Shown in pieces: positions 24,673 through 32,853 of a stretch of 64,000 nt of DNA (position 1 is its first letter; each line of letters starts with the position of its first letter). Position numbers and translations under genes: made by a program. Origin of the DNA: Riemerella anatipestifer (GTDB taxonomy: Bacteria; Bacteroidota; Bacteroidia; Flavobacteriales; Weeksellaceae); the NCBI RefSeq assembly GCF_009670965.2, contig NZ_CP073239.1, positions 930,001 through 994,000 on the forward strand, in the 5' to 3' direction. The notes below the pieces were generated by a model. That model was not told the DNA's origin and ran no database searches. It was given only the letters and a program-made list of their open reading frames with translations.

Positions 24673-25980
24673 ATGTCTTTATACGAACAAATAAAAGAAA
24701 ATCACCATATCTTTTCCGAAAAAAAGCCTTTATCACAATGGGAAGATACTAGGCGTAATGCTTTATCTCAGTTTGATAAGTTAGGGTTTCCTTCCAAGAA
24801 AGATGAGGAATATAAATATACCAATCTAAAGGAAATTATAGAAAAGCAATATCAGTTTTTACCACAAGAGGAACATCATATTTCTGAAGAAGAGCTGAAA
24901 GCTTTGCATCTAGGTGAAGAAGATTTTGACTGGGTGGTTCTCGTTAATGGGAAATTGCGTCCGGAACTTTCTAAGATTTCAGATAAAAATATTAAGGTAC
25001 TTGCCCTAGACGAGGCTCTTTCTAATGGAGAGAGTGAGGCTTTATTCCGTCCTTATTTTAATACTATTGCCAATGAGAGTTGGGCGTTTCCAAATCTTAA
25101 TTTAGCATTTGCTCATTTGGGAGTAGCACTTTATGTGCCTAAAAATACGGTGGTAGAAAAGCCTATACATATTTTCTATATTTCGCAAAATCAATCGGAA
25201 AACACCTTCTATAATCCGAGAAATATACTGGTGGTAGAAGCGGGTAGCCAAATAGAGGTTATAGAAAGTCATCATAATTTTGATACTTCGTTTACCTTTA
25301 CCAATAGTCTTACTGAAATTTTTACTAAACCTAACGCTAAAGCAGATTGGCATAAGTTACAGAACGATACAGATACTTCGTATCTGGTAGACCATACCTT
25401 TGTGAAGCAAGAGAAGGATAGTTTAGCTACGGTAAATACTTTCTCTTTCGGAGGGAAGTTGGTACGTAACAACCTAGATTTTATTCAGGAAGGAGAAAAT
25501 ATCAACTCTTTTATGAATGGAATTACCATTATTGGTAAAGACCAGCTAGTTGACCATCATACCGCAGTACACCATAATCAGCCTAATTGCGAAAGCTATC
25601 AGAATTACAAGGGTGTATTTAAGGATAATGCTCACGGAGTGTTTAATGGGAAAGTATTTGTAGATAAAATAGCTCAAAAAACCAATGCTTATCAGCAGAA
25701 TAATAATATTCTACTAAGCGAGGGTGCTACTATAGATTCTAAACCTCAGTTGGAGATTTTTGCAGATGATGTTAAATGTTCTCACGGTTGTACGGTGGGG
25801 CAGCTTAATGAAGATGCTTTGTTCTACCTTCGTGCTAGAGGAATTTCTAAAAATGAGGCACAAGCATTATTGCTTTACGCCTTTGCAAATGATGCAATGG
25901 AAAACATAGATATAGAGCCTCTAAAACTAAAAATATCCAAGCTCTTAGCTGAAAAATTAGAAGTGAATATAGAGTTCTAA
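24673..25980 (+). CDS. sufD: Fe-S assembly scaffold subunit SufD
   Basis: A 435-residue partner of SufB. The N-terminal helical region is RRNALSQFDKLGFPSKKDEEYKYTN. The C-terminal core has GVFNGKVFVDKIAQKTNAYQ, DSKPQLEIFADDVKCSHGCTVGQL (Cys and His correspond to the conserved CxH of SufD) and FYLRARGISKNEAQALLLY. It ends the operon, followed directly by a terminator. A cysteine desulfurase (sufS) is not found downstream, and sufE lies 37 kb away. Confidence 0.97.
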   Translation: MSLYEQIKENHHIFSEKKPLSQWEDTRRNALSQFDKLGFPSKKDEEYKYTNLKEIIEKQYQFLPQEEHHISEEELKALHLGEEDFDWVVLVNGKLRPELSKISDKNIKVLALDEALSNGESEALFRPYFNTIANESWAFPNLNLAFAHLGVALYVPKNTVVEKPIHIFYISQNQSENTFYNPRNILVVEAGSQIEVIESHHNFDTSFTFTNSLTEIFTKPNAKADWHKLQNDTDTSYLVDHTFVKQEKDSLATVNTFSFGGKLVRNNLDFIQEGENINSFMNGITIIGKDQLVDHHTAVHHNQPNCESYQNYKGVFKDNAHGVFNGKVFVDKIAQKTNAYQQNNNILLSEGATIDSKPQLEIFADDVKCSHGCTVGQLNEDALFYLRARGISKNEAQALLLYAFANDAMENIDIEPLKLKISKLLAEKLEVNIEF

Positions 25981-25994
25981 AAATAAACAAAGGT

Positions 25995-26024
25995 CTTATC
26001 AAAATATTTTGATAAGGCTTTTTT
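25995..26024 (+). terminator. Terminator of the suf operon
   Basis: A perfect 22-bp palindrome (25995-26016) opening CTTATC and closing GATAAG, followed by GC and T6. Confidence 0.9.
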
Positions 26025-26046
26025 CTAATAAGTATAAGAAACAAGA

Positions 26047-26574
26047 ATGGACTTAAATAAAATAGAATTTCACATAGATGCTTACAAAACACATGGGCAG
26101 ATTTTAGATGCGGCATCTTTTGTAGTTAGAGCATTTGGGTTAGAGCATTTTAATTTTGCAGGATTTGATTTTAGAGAAGAGATGGACGCTAGGTCTATTG
26201 TACTTACTACGGAGGGAGAACTGTCCCAACCACAGAAAGTTAAAATACCTAAAAATCTTTTTGATTTTGATTTTAATTTAGTTCTCAATCTTATAGCACA
26301 TGAAATGCTACATGTGAGACAAAAGGCACAGGAAACATTAGTAGAGGATAAAAATGAAAGGGAATTCCAAGCCTATTATGAAACTTTATTTCATAAAGTA
26401 TTTCCCCAGATACCTGATGCACCAGACTTCAATAGGAAACAATTTGCTGATAAAGCACTAGAGTACTACCGAAGAATGGGAGAAGGCTCGGCTTTACAAG
26501 AAAAATATTATTCCCAAAAAGAAGAGGTGGAAGCTCTTAAGAGAGAGCTTTCCCAAGAAAATAAAGACCTTTAA
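26047..26574 (+). CDS. Conserved protein with HExxH motif, possible metalloprotease
   Basis: A 175-residue soluble protein with no signal peptide. LIAHEMLHVRQKAQ (His85, Glu86, His89) is a zincin-type HExxH in a helical context. NEREFQAYYE (about 103-112) supplies a possible third ligand glutamate (Glu104 or Glu106), and the C-terminal 25 residues are a charged coiled coil. I do not recognise the family. Its 3' end overlaps the convergent coaX gene by 38 nt, so both stop codons lie within the other gene. The last codons are shared sense/antisense. Confidence 0.7.
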   Translation: MDLNKIEFHIDAYKTHGQILDAASFVVRAFGLEHFNFAGFDFREEMDARSIVLTTEGELSQPQKVKIPKNLFDFDFNLVLNLIAHEMLHVRQKAQETLVEDKNEREFQAYYETLFHKVFPQIPDAPDFNRKQFADKALEYYRRMGEGSALQEKYYSQKEEVEALKRELSQENKDL

Positions 26575-27298
26575 GGGTATGCAACCTATCGGCTATATGG
26601 ATTTTGTCTGATAAAGGCTTATAGACATGAGAAACGCCGCCTGTAGCTATTACAAAGGCCTCTTCTCCTATTTCTCGGTTGATTCTCTCTATAAAACCTT
26701 CTACCATACCTAGATACCCATACACCATACCACTTTGCATACAACTTACAGTATCTAATCCTAGAACGGATTTAGGAGCTTGTAGCTCTATCTCTGGGAG
26801 CTGTGCAGTATCTTGTATTAAACTTTTAAGAGAGGTAATAATTCCAGGAGCAATAATAGCACCCAAAGTTTCACCATTGTGAGAAATACAACTAGCCGTA
26901 AGTGCAGTGCCAAAATCAAAAATTATCTTTGATTTATTAGGATAGAGATGATGAGCTGCAACTAAATTTGCGTAGATGTCGGTACCCATTTGTTTGGACT
27001 TTGGTTTAACTTCAGAGGGTGTATTTCTATCTACCAAAATAGGTTTTAGCTGGTGTATCTTTTCTAATGCCCTTACAATATCGTTGGTCATTTGTGGTAC
27101 AACGGAGCCTATTATCAGTTGGTCTATTTCTTCAGGTTTGATGTCATAAGATTGATAATGCATCAGAAACTGAACAAAAAGTTCGTCTTTAGTTCGGTAG
27201 GGTTTAGTGTTAATAACCCACGAGAGGCTACATTCTTCATTATTAAATAACCCAAAACGGATATTGGTATTTCCTATGTTGACTACAATGGTTTTCAT
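26537..27298 (-). CDS. coaX: Type III pantothenate kinase
   Basis: A 253-residue ASKHA-fold kinase phosphorylating pantothenate, the first step of coenzyme A synthesis. Motifs: VVNIGNTNIRFGLFN (phosphate 1 loop), LIIGSVVPQ, MGTDIYANLVAAHHLYP, IIFDFGTALTASCI (catalytic Asp and phosphate 2), GAIIAPGI and ATGGVSHVY. Type III enzymes do not show feedback inhibition by CoA and need a monovalent cation. It is the second gene of a unit with the M1 peptidase (27-nt gap). It overlaps the plus-strand HExxH gene by 38 nt. Confidence 0.95.
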   Translation of the reverse strand: MKTIVVNIGNTNIRFGLFNNEECSLSWVINTKPYRTKDELFVQFLMHYQSYDIKPEEIDQLIIGSVVPQMTNDIVRALEKIHQLKPILVDRNTPSEVKPKSKQMGTDIYANLVAAHHLYPNKSKIIFDFGTALTASCISHNGETLGAIIAPGIITSLKSLIQDTAQLPEIELQAPKSVLGLDTVSCMQSGMVYGYLGMVEGFIERINREIGEEAFVIATGGVSHVYKPLSDKIHIADRLHTLKGLYFLGKALS

Positions 27299-27325
27299 AA
27301 TGATAATTATTTTTCAGCAGAGAAA

Positions 27326-29188
27326 CTATTTTACTTCTAAAAAGTTATCTTCTGGATTTACATCTGCTAATCTTTGTGAAAAATCAATACCTAGAACGGA
27401 AATCTGTTCTTTGGTAAAAGGTATTTCAAAAGTATATTCTAAGGAAGTCCAATTCCAATAATCCAAAGTAGTGAAATTGCCTAAAAAGTCAGATTTTTTA
27501 GGTGTTCTCATCATATTTAATGGGATATGGTAAGAAGTTATCTTTTTATCTTTGGTAAGTACTCCAAAATCTATAGGCATAGGAACTCCGCCTTTTTTTA
27601 CTAAAGTAATGGTAGTAGAGTTTGGGTTATACTTTACTTCTTTTATGGCGTAGTCTATGGTTTTGGTGGTGTTAATCCAGTAATGTTTAAACCATTTTAA
27701 ATCCATACCAGATATTTTTTGAGCAAGATGGAGAAAATCTCTATCAGTAGGGTGTTTTAGATGCCATTCATCATAGTATTTTAGTAGTGTGGTCTTCAGA
27801 AGGTCTTCTCCCATAATATAGCCTAGCTGCACTAAGAAAAGCTCTCCTTTAGTATAGGACGCTACGGAGTAGGCTGTGCCGTCGTCGTGATGGTCAGCAA
27901 ACCAAACAGCAGGTTCTTCTTTTCCTGTTTTTACAAACTTTCTATAACCTTCTAAAGCACCTACAAAAGGGTTTGGCCAAGCCTCTTTAGGAGGGAAAAG
28001 CTGATACATAGCAAAGTCTTCGGCGTAAGAAGTAAAACCTTCGTCTAGCCAAGGTGTAGTACTTTCGTTGGTTGCTAACATCTGCTGATACCAAGAGTGT
28101 GCACCTTCGTGAGCCATTAGCCCAACTAGGCTTTCTAAACTTTTGGCTTCTCCTAATATCATAGTACACATACCATACTCCATACCACCATCGCCACCTT
28201 GAACGAACGAATAGCTAGGGTAAACATAGCGACCGAAGTTAGCATTCATAATTTGAAAGAACTTATTAACATAAGGTTTAGCTTGTTTCCAATACTCGGT
28301 TTTTTCATTTTTTTGATAAACGAAATAGACTTTCGGTCCATCAGGTACAATAAATTCCTCTACGGAATAGTCTGGGTCTGCTGCCCAAGCAAAGTCTAGA
28401 ATATTTTTTGCTGTCCAATTCCAAGTCGCTTTACCATTAGCATCTGTTTTAGGTTTAGACTGCAAAGAGTAACCTTTAACTTCGGTAGGGTTTGTAAGTG
28501 TTCCGCCTGCACCTATAACATAGCTAGGGTCTATTTTGATATTGATGTTATAATCCGAAAAAGGAGCGTGGAATTCTCTCCCGATATAATCAAAAGTTGC
28601 CCAGCCATCGTAATCGTATTCTGCTAGTTTTGGGTACCATTGGGTCATAGTCATTTCTACGCCTTCTCTGTTTTGTCTTCCAGCTCTTCGGATTTGATAA
28701 GGGATATTAGCGTCCCAATCCATAGTGAAAGTAGTCGTAGAGTTTGGCTTTATAGGTTGATTAAGATAGACCTTCATAATGGTTTCTTGAACTTCAAACT
28801 GGAGTTCCTTTCCATTTTGTTTAATCCAATTTATTTTTTGGTTGCCCTCTTTCCCTTCGGGAATAGAAGCTAATCTAGAAACTACTTTTCCTGCTTTATT
28901 TTTTTCTACTAGCCTTTTATCGGCATTATCGCCTTGGTTTCTCACTCTTTCATCCATCATAGAGTTTGGTTTAAAGGCATTCCAATAGAGATGAAAGTAA
29001 ACCTCCTTTAGCTCATCAGGAGAATTGTTGGTATAAGTAACGGACTGCTTGCCGTGGTAAGTGTAGCTATTAACATCTACATCAATATCCATATTGTAGC
29101 TAGCGTATTGCTGGTAATATTTACCTTTTTGTGCATATCCCAACGAGGTTAAAAAAAGCGATAATGATAGAAAAAAAAATTTTTTCAT
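27326..29188 (-). CDS. M1 family metallopeptidase, exported
   Basis: A 620-residue zinc aminopeptidase-type protein with signal peptide MKKFFFLSLSLFLTSLGYAQ. The N-terminal beta domain is followed by the catalytic domain: GGDGGMEYGMCTMI is the exopeptidase GxMEN-like motif in a GGMEY form, and HEGAHSWYQQM (His360, Glu361, His364) with Glu383 in WLDEGFTSYAE is the HExxH-x18-E zinc site. The deviation from GAMEN suggests altered substrate preference relative to leukotriene A4 hydrolase and PepN types. It probably digests peptides in the periplasm or outside. It is transcribed with coaX. Confidence 0.92.
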   Translation of the reverse strand: MKKFFFLSLSLFLTSLGYAQKGKYYQQYASYNMDIDVDVNSYTYHGKQSVTYTNNSPDELKEVYFHLYWNAFKPNSMMDERVRNQGDNADKRLVEKNKAGKVVSRLASIPEGKEGNQKINWIKQNGKELQFEVQETIMKVYLNQPIKPNSTTTFTMDWDANIPYQIRRAGRQNREGVEMTMTQWYPKLAEYDYDGWATFDYIGREFHAPFSDYNINIKIDPSYVIGAGGTLTNPTEVKGYSLQSKPKTDANGKATWNWTAKNILDFAWAADPDYSVEEFIVPDGPKVYFVYQKNEKTEYWKQAKPYVNKFFQIMNANFGRYVYPSYSFVQGGDGGMEYGMCTMILGEAKSLESLVGLMAHEGAHSWYQQMLATNESTTPWLDEGFTSYAEDFAMYQLFPPKEAWPNPFVGALEGYRKFVKTGKEEPAVWFADHHDDGTAYSVASYTKGELFLVQLGYIMGEDLLKTTLLKYYDEWHLKHPTDRDFLHLAQKISGMDLKWFKHYWINTTKTIDYAIKEVKYNPNSTTITLVKKGGVPMPIDFGVLTKDKKITSYHIPLNMMRTPKKSDFLGNFTTLDYWNWTSLEYTFEIPFTKEQISVLGIDFSQRLADVNPEDNFLEVK

Positions 29189-29211
29189 TTTTCCGATAAT
29201 TTTTTAGTCTT

Positions 29212-29219
29212 CAAATATA
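29212..29219 (-). promoter_or_regulatory. -7 box of the M1 peptidase-coaX unit
   Basis: TATATTTG on the minus strand, 23 nt before the ATG at 29188. No clear -33 is visible. Confidence 0.5.
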
Positions 29220-29268
29220 ACAAAATCTCATTTATTCATTATTTGAATGGATTTTTAGTGAAAAAAGG

Positions 29269-29276
29269 TAACTTTG
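29269..29276 (+). promoter_or_regulatory. -7 box of the gene at 29309
   Basis: TAACTTTG, followed by C, 32 nt before the ATG. TTTG at 29242-29245 is a possible -33, but the spacing of 23 bp is long. Confidence 0.5.
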
Positions 29277-29308
29277 CAAGCGTAATAAAGACAACAAAAT
29301 ATTAAATT

Positions 29309-29665
29309 ATGGCTACAGAACAAGAGCTTTGGGGTAGGGTGGAACAGTTTTTTGTAGAGCATTTTCAGAGTGAACGCAATCCGCCATTAGAAACGATATT
29401 ATTTCTTATAGGCGTTCAGGAATTGGGTGGTGGAAAACAAAAATATACCAAAGACGATAAGCTAAATCTTCTCCACATAGCGGTGTGTAGACTATTGGAG
29501 CCGTTTGGTTATTATAAATTTAAAGAGTACGATGCGGAAGGCTGGCCTCACTACGATGAGTTAGAGCCTCTGCCTGAGCTAAAACCTAATGAGCAAAGTA
29601 TTCTTATGAAAAAAGCAATTATACAATATTTTATAGATGAGAATTTGCTAGAACAAGAAAGTTAG
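29309..29665 (+). CDS. Conserved hypothetical protein
   Basis: A 118-residue soluble, acidic, mostly helical protein. The distinctive stretch is FLIGVQELGGGKQKYTKDDK, then LLHIAVCRLLEPFGYY and GWPHYDELEPLPELK. I recognise the general pattern from Flavobacteriia but no function. There are no catalytic motifs, signal peptide or membrane segments. It is monocistronic, with its own -7 box and a strong hairpin terminator. Confidence 0.75.
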   Translation: MATEQELWGRVEQFFVEHFQSERNPPLETILFLIGVQELGGGKQKYTKDDKLNLLHIAVCRLLEPFGYYKFKEYDAEGWPHYDELEPLPELKPNEQSILMKKAIIQYFIDENLLEQES

Positions 29666-29693
29666 AGGTGCGAAACTCATAATAATCTGTTAA

Positions 29694-29745
29694 AAAACTC
29701 GTTTTTAAGATAAAATTTCTAAAAAACGAGTTTTATTGTTTTTTT
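29694..29745 (+). terminator. Terminator after the conserved hypothetical gene
   Basis: AAAACTCGTTTTT (29694-29706) pairs with AAAAACGAGTTTT (29722-29734), and a T7 run follows at about 29738. Confidence 0.85.
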
Positions 29746-29792
29746 GTTGATAAGAAATATTTAATTTTAACATCTGAAAAATAACCTGAAAA

Positions 29793-31337
29793 GTGCGTAA
29801 CAAATTTATTCCTATTATATCTATTTTGATGACGATTTCTCTATTGGTGTTCGTCAGTTTTCAATTTTATTGGCTTAAGGAATATTATAGCTCTATTGAA
29901 GAAGAATTCGCAGGCAAGGTGCAGAAAGTTTTGGAACGCTCCACGCAAGATATTTCTAATATCGAGATAGATAAATATTTAAAGGAATATGAAGGCTTCC
30001 AAGCTTCTATAAATGAGGATAAAAACAAGCCTACTCTAAATATTATCAGGCAAGTACAAGATTCGGCAGATAAAAAACTTATTTCCTTTAGTAGAAGTAT
30101 TATAGAACCTCAGAAAATACCAGTTTCCTCTAAAGGGGACACTTTGGAAAGGGTTAAAGTCTATGCCGATGAAGGTATTTATCGTTTGAAAGGAGCAGGG
30201 CGTACAACAGAATTGCTTACGGCACAACTGAGTAAAGACATCAATGATAATACTTTTACTTTCAGAGATTTTGCTAAACTAAATGCGAGTAATTTGCCCA
30301 TACACAAAAGGGTAAGCGGTAAGGAGATAGATTCGGTACTCTCTAAGGAGTTTCAAAAAATAGGTATTAGTGCTAAGTTTGGTTATGGTGTGCTAGATAA
30401 AAATAAAAAACTAACCACTATTGCTGATGAGGTTTACCTTGAAAATCAGTCTAAAGCTAATTATAGTTTTCCACTTTTTACCGATAAAGAGGAGCAACCT
30501 ATTTACACCTTGTCGCTTGTTTTTCCAGATAAAAAATACTCTTTACTAAGAGATAATCTGCCATTACTTTTAGGAACTGTTTTTTCACTTTTAACTATTG
30601 TATTTATTTACATTATTTCCATCAACTATATGTTGAGACAGAAAAAAATAGCAGAAGTAAAAACAGACTTTCTTAATAATATGTCTCATGAGTTCAAAAC
30701 GCCTTTAGCTACAATTTCGGTAGCTACGGACTCTTTAGCAAACGATAAAATAGCGAGTGATCCAATTAAAGTGAAATATTACTCTGGACTCATAAAGCAA
30801 GAAAATCTCCGAATGAAAAAACAGGTGGAGAATGTCCTCAATATGTCAAAGTTAGAGAGGAACGAAATGAAACTTTTCTTGCGAGAAACCAATTTGAGAG
30901 AGTTGATAAGAAACATTGCTAATTCTGTTAGGTTGATAGTAAACGAAAGAGGCGGAACGCTTACAGAAGATTTTAAGGCGGAGCGCTATAATCTAAAAGT
31001 AGATGAGTTCCATTTATCTAATACGCTTATCAATCTGTTGGATAACGCAAATAAATATTCGCCAGATAAGCCCGAAATTAAAATTGCTACCCGCAACGAG
31101 GGAAATTATTATGTGATAGAAATTTCGGATAAAGGTATGGGAATGGAGCCTCAAAATAAAACCAAAATATTTGAGAAGTTCTTTAGAGAAGAAACAGGGA
31201 ATGTACATAATGTAAAAGGTCAAGGTTTGGGGCTTTCCTATGTTAAGAAAATAATAGAACTTCACAAAGGACAAATTAGTGTAGAAACCCAAAAAGGAAA
31301 AGGAAGTACCTTTATTGTAAAACTTCCAATGATTTAA
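29793..31337 (+). CDS. Membrane sensor histidine kinase
   Basis: A 514-residue kinase starting at GTG 29793, since no nearby ATG preserves the first membrane helix. Two membrane segments (about 7-27 and about 255-275) enclose a periplasmic sensor domain of about 225 residues without a recognised fold. The cytoplasmic part has an H-box LNNMSHEFKTPLATIS (phospho-accepting His299), N-box NTLINLLDNANKYS, G1 ISDKGMGM, F/G2 FEKFFRE and GQGLGLSYVKKI. It pairs with the response regulator 17 nt downstream. The arrangement resembles the RprX/RprY system of Bacteroidota. The stimulus is unknown. Confidence 0.93.
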   Translation: MRNKFIPIISILMTISLLVFVSFQFYWLKEYYSSIEEEFAGKVQKVLERSTQDISNIEIDKYLKEYEGFQASINEDKNKPTLNIIRQVQDSADKKLISFSRSIIEPQKIPVSSKGDTLERVKVYADEGIYRLKGAGRTTELLTAQLSKDINDNTFTFRDFAKLNASNLPIHKRVSGKEIDSVLSKEFQKIGISAKFGYGVLDKNKKLTTIADEVYLENQSKANYSFPLFTDKEEQPIYTLSLVFPDKKYSLLRDNLPLLLGTVFSLLTIVFIYIISINYMLRQKKIAEVKTDFLNNMSHEFKTPLATISVATDSLANDKIASDPIKVKYYSGLIKQENLRMKKQVENVLNMSKLERNEMKLFLRETNLRELIRNIANSVRLIVNERGGTLTEDFKAERYNLKVDEFHLSNTLINLLDNANKYSPDKPEIKIATRNEGNYYVIEISDKGMGMEPQNKTKIFEKFFREETGNVHNVKGQGLGLSYVKKIIELHKGQISVETQKGKGSTFIVKLPMI

Positions 31338-31354
31338 TTATAAAAAATTAAGCT

Positions 31355-32041
31355 ATGAGCAACAGGATATTACTAGTAGAAGATGACCAAAGTTTCGGAG
31401 CGGTGCTTAAAGATTACCTAAGCATAAACAACTTTGAAGTTACCCTTGCTACAGACGGTGAGGAAGGTCTTAAAGAATATACAAATAACGATTTTGATAT
31501 TTGTATATTTGATGTTATGATGCCTAAAAAAGACGGCTTCACATTAGCAGAAGATGTTAAGAAATTAGGGAAAAATATTCCAATTATCTTCCTAACAGCA
31601 CGAAATTTAAGAGAGGACATCTTGAAGGGTTATCAGTTAGGAGCAGACGATTATATAACAAAACCTTTTGATACAGAGTTGTTACTTTATAAAATCAAGG
31701 CGATTTTATCCAGAAGTACTTCTTTGGAAGAAGAAGAGCAAGAGCAATTTAGCATTAGCAATATAGAGTTTGACTCTATGTTGAGACAGCTTAAAGTACA
31801 CGATAAAGAATATAAACTTTCTCCAAAAGAGAACGAGCTTTTGAAGTTGCTTTGTCTCCACAGAAATGACTTTATGCCTAGAGATTTAGCACTTCGTAAA
31901 ATATGGAAAAAAGAAAACTATTTTACCGCTAGAAGTATGGATGTATATATCGCTAAATTAAGAAAATTGCTTAAAGATGATGATGGTCTAGAAATCATCA
32001 ATGTACACGGAGAAGGGTTTAGGCTTCTAGTTAAAAATTAA
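31355..32041 (+). CDS. OmpR/PhoB-family response regulator
   Basis: A 228-residue regulator with an N-terminal receiver domain (acidic pocket Glu9-Asp10-Asp11, phospho-acceptor Asp53 in IFDVMMPKKDG, conserved Thr in IIFLTARN and Lys in YITKPFD). The C-terminal winged-helix DNA-binding domain (about 130-228) carries LSPKENELLKLLCLHRN and RSMDVYIAKLRKLLK, with INVHGEGFRLL at the end. It is the cognate partner of the kinase immediately upstream and shares its transcript, which ends at the hairpin at 32049. Target genes are unknown. Confidence 0.95.
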   Translation: MSNRILLVEDDQSFGAVLKDYLSINNFEVTLATDGEEGLKEYTNNDFDICIFDVMMPKKDGFTLAEDVKKLGKNIPIIFLTARNLREDILKGYQLGADDYITKPFDTELLLYKIKAILSRSTSLEEEEQEQFSISNIEFDSMLRQLKVHDKEYKLSPKENELLKLLCLHRNDFMPRDLALRKIWKKENYFTARSMDVYIAKLRKLLKDDDGLEIINVHGEGFRLLVKN

Positions 32042-32048
32042 ATTAAAT

Positions 32049-32082
32049 AGCTGGTTCAAAATAATTGTGAATCAGCTTTTTT
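32049..32082 (+). terminator. Terminator of the two-component operon
   Basis: AGCTGGTTC (32049-32057) pairs with GAATCAGCT (32069-32077), with one G-T wobble, then T6. Confidence 0.88.
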
Positions 32083-32187
32083 GTTAAAGCAAATAGAGTT
32101 CTGCGGGTGATAAATAAAGTAGTTAATCATCGCCTCATAAAACTCGCTCAGACATAAAAAGAGATTTATATCAATACAAAATTTCAT

Positions 32188-32195
32188 TATCTTTG
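32188..32195 (+). promoter_or_regulatory. -7 box of the DUF4290-murA unit, leaderless
   Basis: TATCTTTG followed by only CGAA and then the ATG at 32200. Transcription would start at or next to the initiation codon. Confidence 0.6.
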
Positions 32196-32199
32196 CGAA

Positions 32200-32853
32200 A
32201 TGGAATACAATACCCAAAAGACAAACTTACAATTACCCGAATATGGGAGAATTATACAAGAACTTGTAGAATATTGCAAGACACTCCCTTCCAAGGAAGA
32301 AAGAAATAAAGTTGCCAAAGCTATTGTTGATTTTATGGGGCAGAGAAATCCGCAACTTCGAGACGAGGAAAACTACGCACACAAGCTTTGGGATCATTTG
32401 TATATTATTTCAGGTTACGATTTAGATGTAGATGCACCATATCCTTTTCCTACGCCAGAGGAAATCAATCAGAAACCTAAAAAGATGGATTACCCTAAGC
32501 TACAAGGAGACTATAAATTCTATGGTAAAAGCATTTTGCAACTTATAGAAAGAGCTTTAGAACTAGAAGATGGTGATGAGAAAGAGGCTCTTATAGAGGT
32601 AATTGCTAATAACATGAAAAAGTCTTACAATGTTTATAATAAAGAACATGTACAAGACGATGTTATCTTCCGCCATTTAAAGGAACTTTCTGAAAATAGA
32701 TTAGATTTAACAGGGATAGATTCTTTAGAAAAGAGTAAAATCTATTATAACTCTAATAAGAATAACCCTAAATATCAAAATAAACATCAGAATAATAACG
32801 GGAATAATAGAAGAAAATATAACTCTAACAATAAATACAAAAGAAAATCATAA
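32200..32853 (+). CDS. DUF4290 family protein
   Basis: A 217-residue protein. The conserved core (about 1-165) begins MEYNTQKTNLQLPEYGR and includes MGQRNPQLRDEENYAHKLWDHLYII and PYPFPTPEEI. The tail is a low-complexity Asn/Lys-rich stretch ending in basic residues. DUF4290 is restricted to Bacteroidota and regularly precedes murA, so a link to cell-wall synthesis is suggested by neighbourhood only. The stop TAA overlaps the murA ATG (TAATG at 32851-32855), implying coupling. Confidence 0.92.
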   Translation: MEYNTQKTNLQLPEYGRIIQELVEYCKTLPSKEERNKVAKAIVDFMGQRNPQLRDEENYAHKLWDHLYIISGYDLDVDAPYPFPTPEEINQKPKKMDYPKLQGDYKFYGKSILQLIERALELEDGDEKEALIEVIANNMKKSYNVYNKEHVQDDVIFRHLKELSENRLDLTGIDSLEKSKIYYNSNKNNPKYQNKHQNNNGNNRRKYNSNNKYKRKS

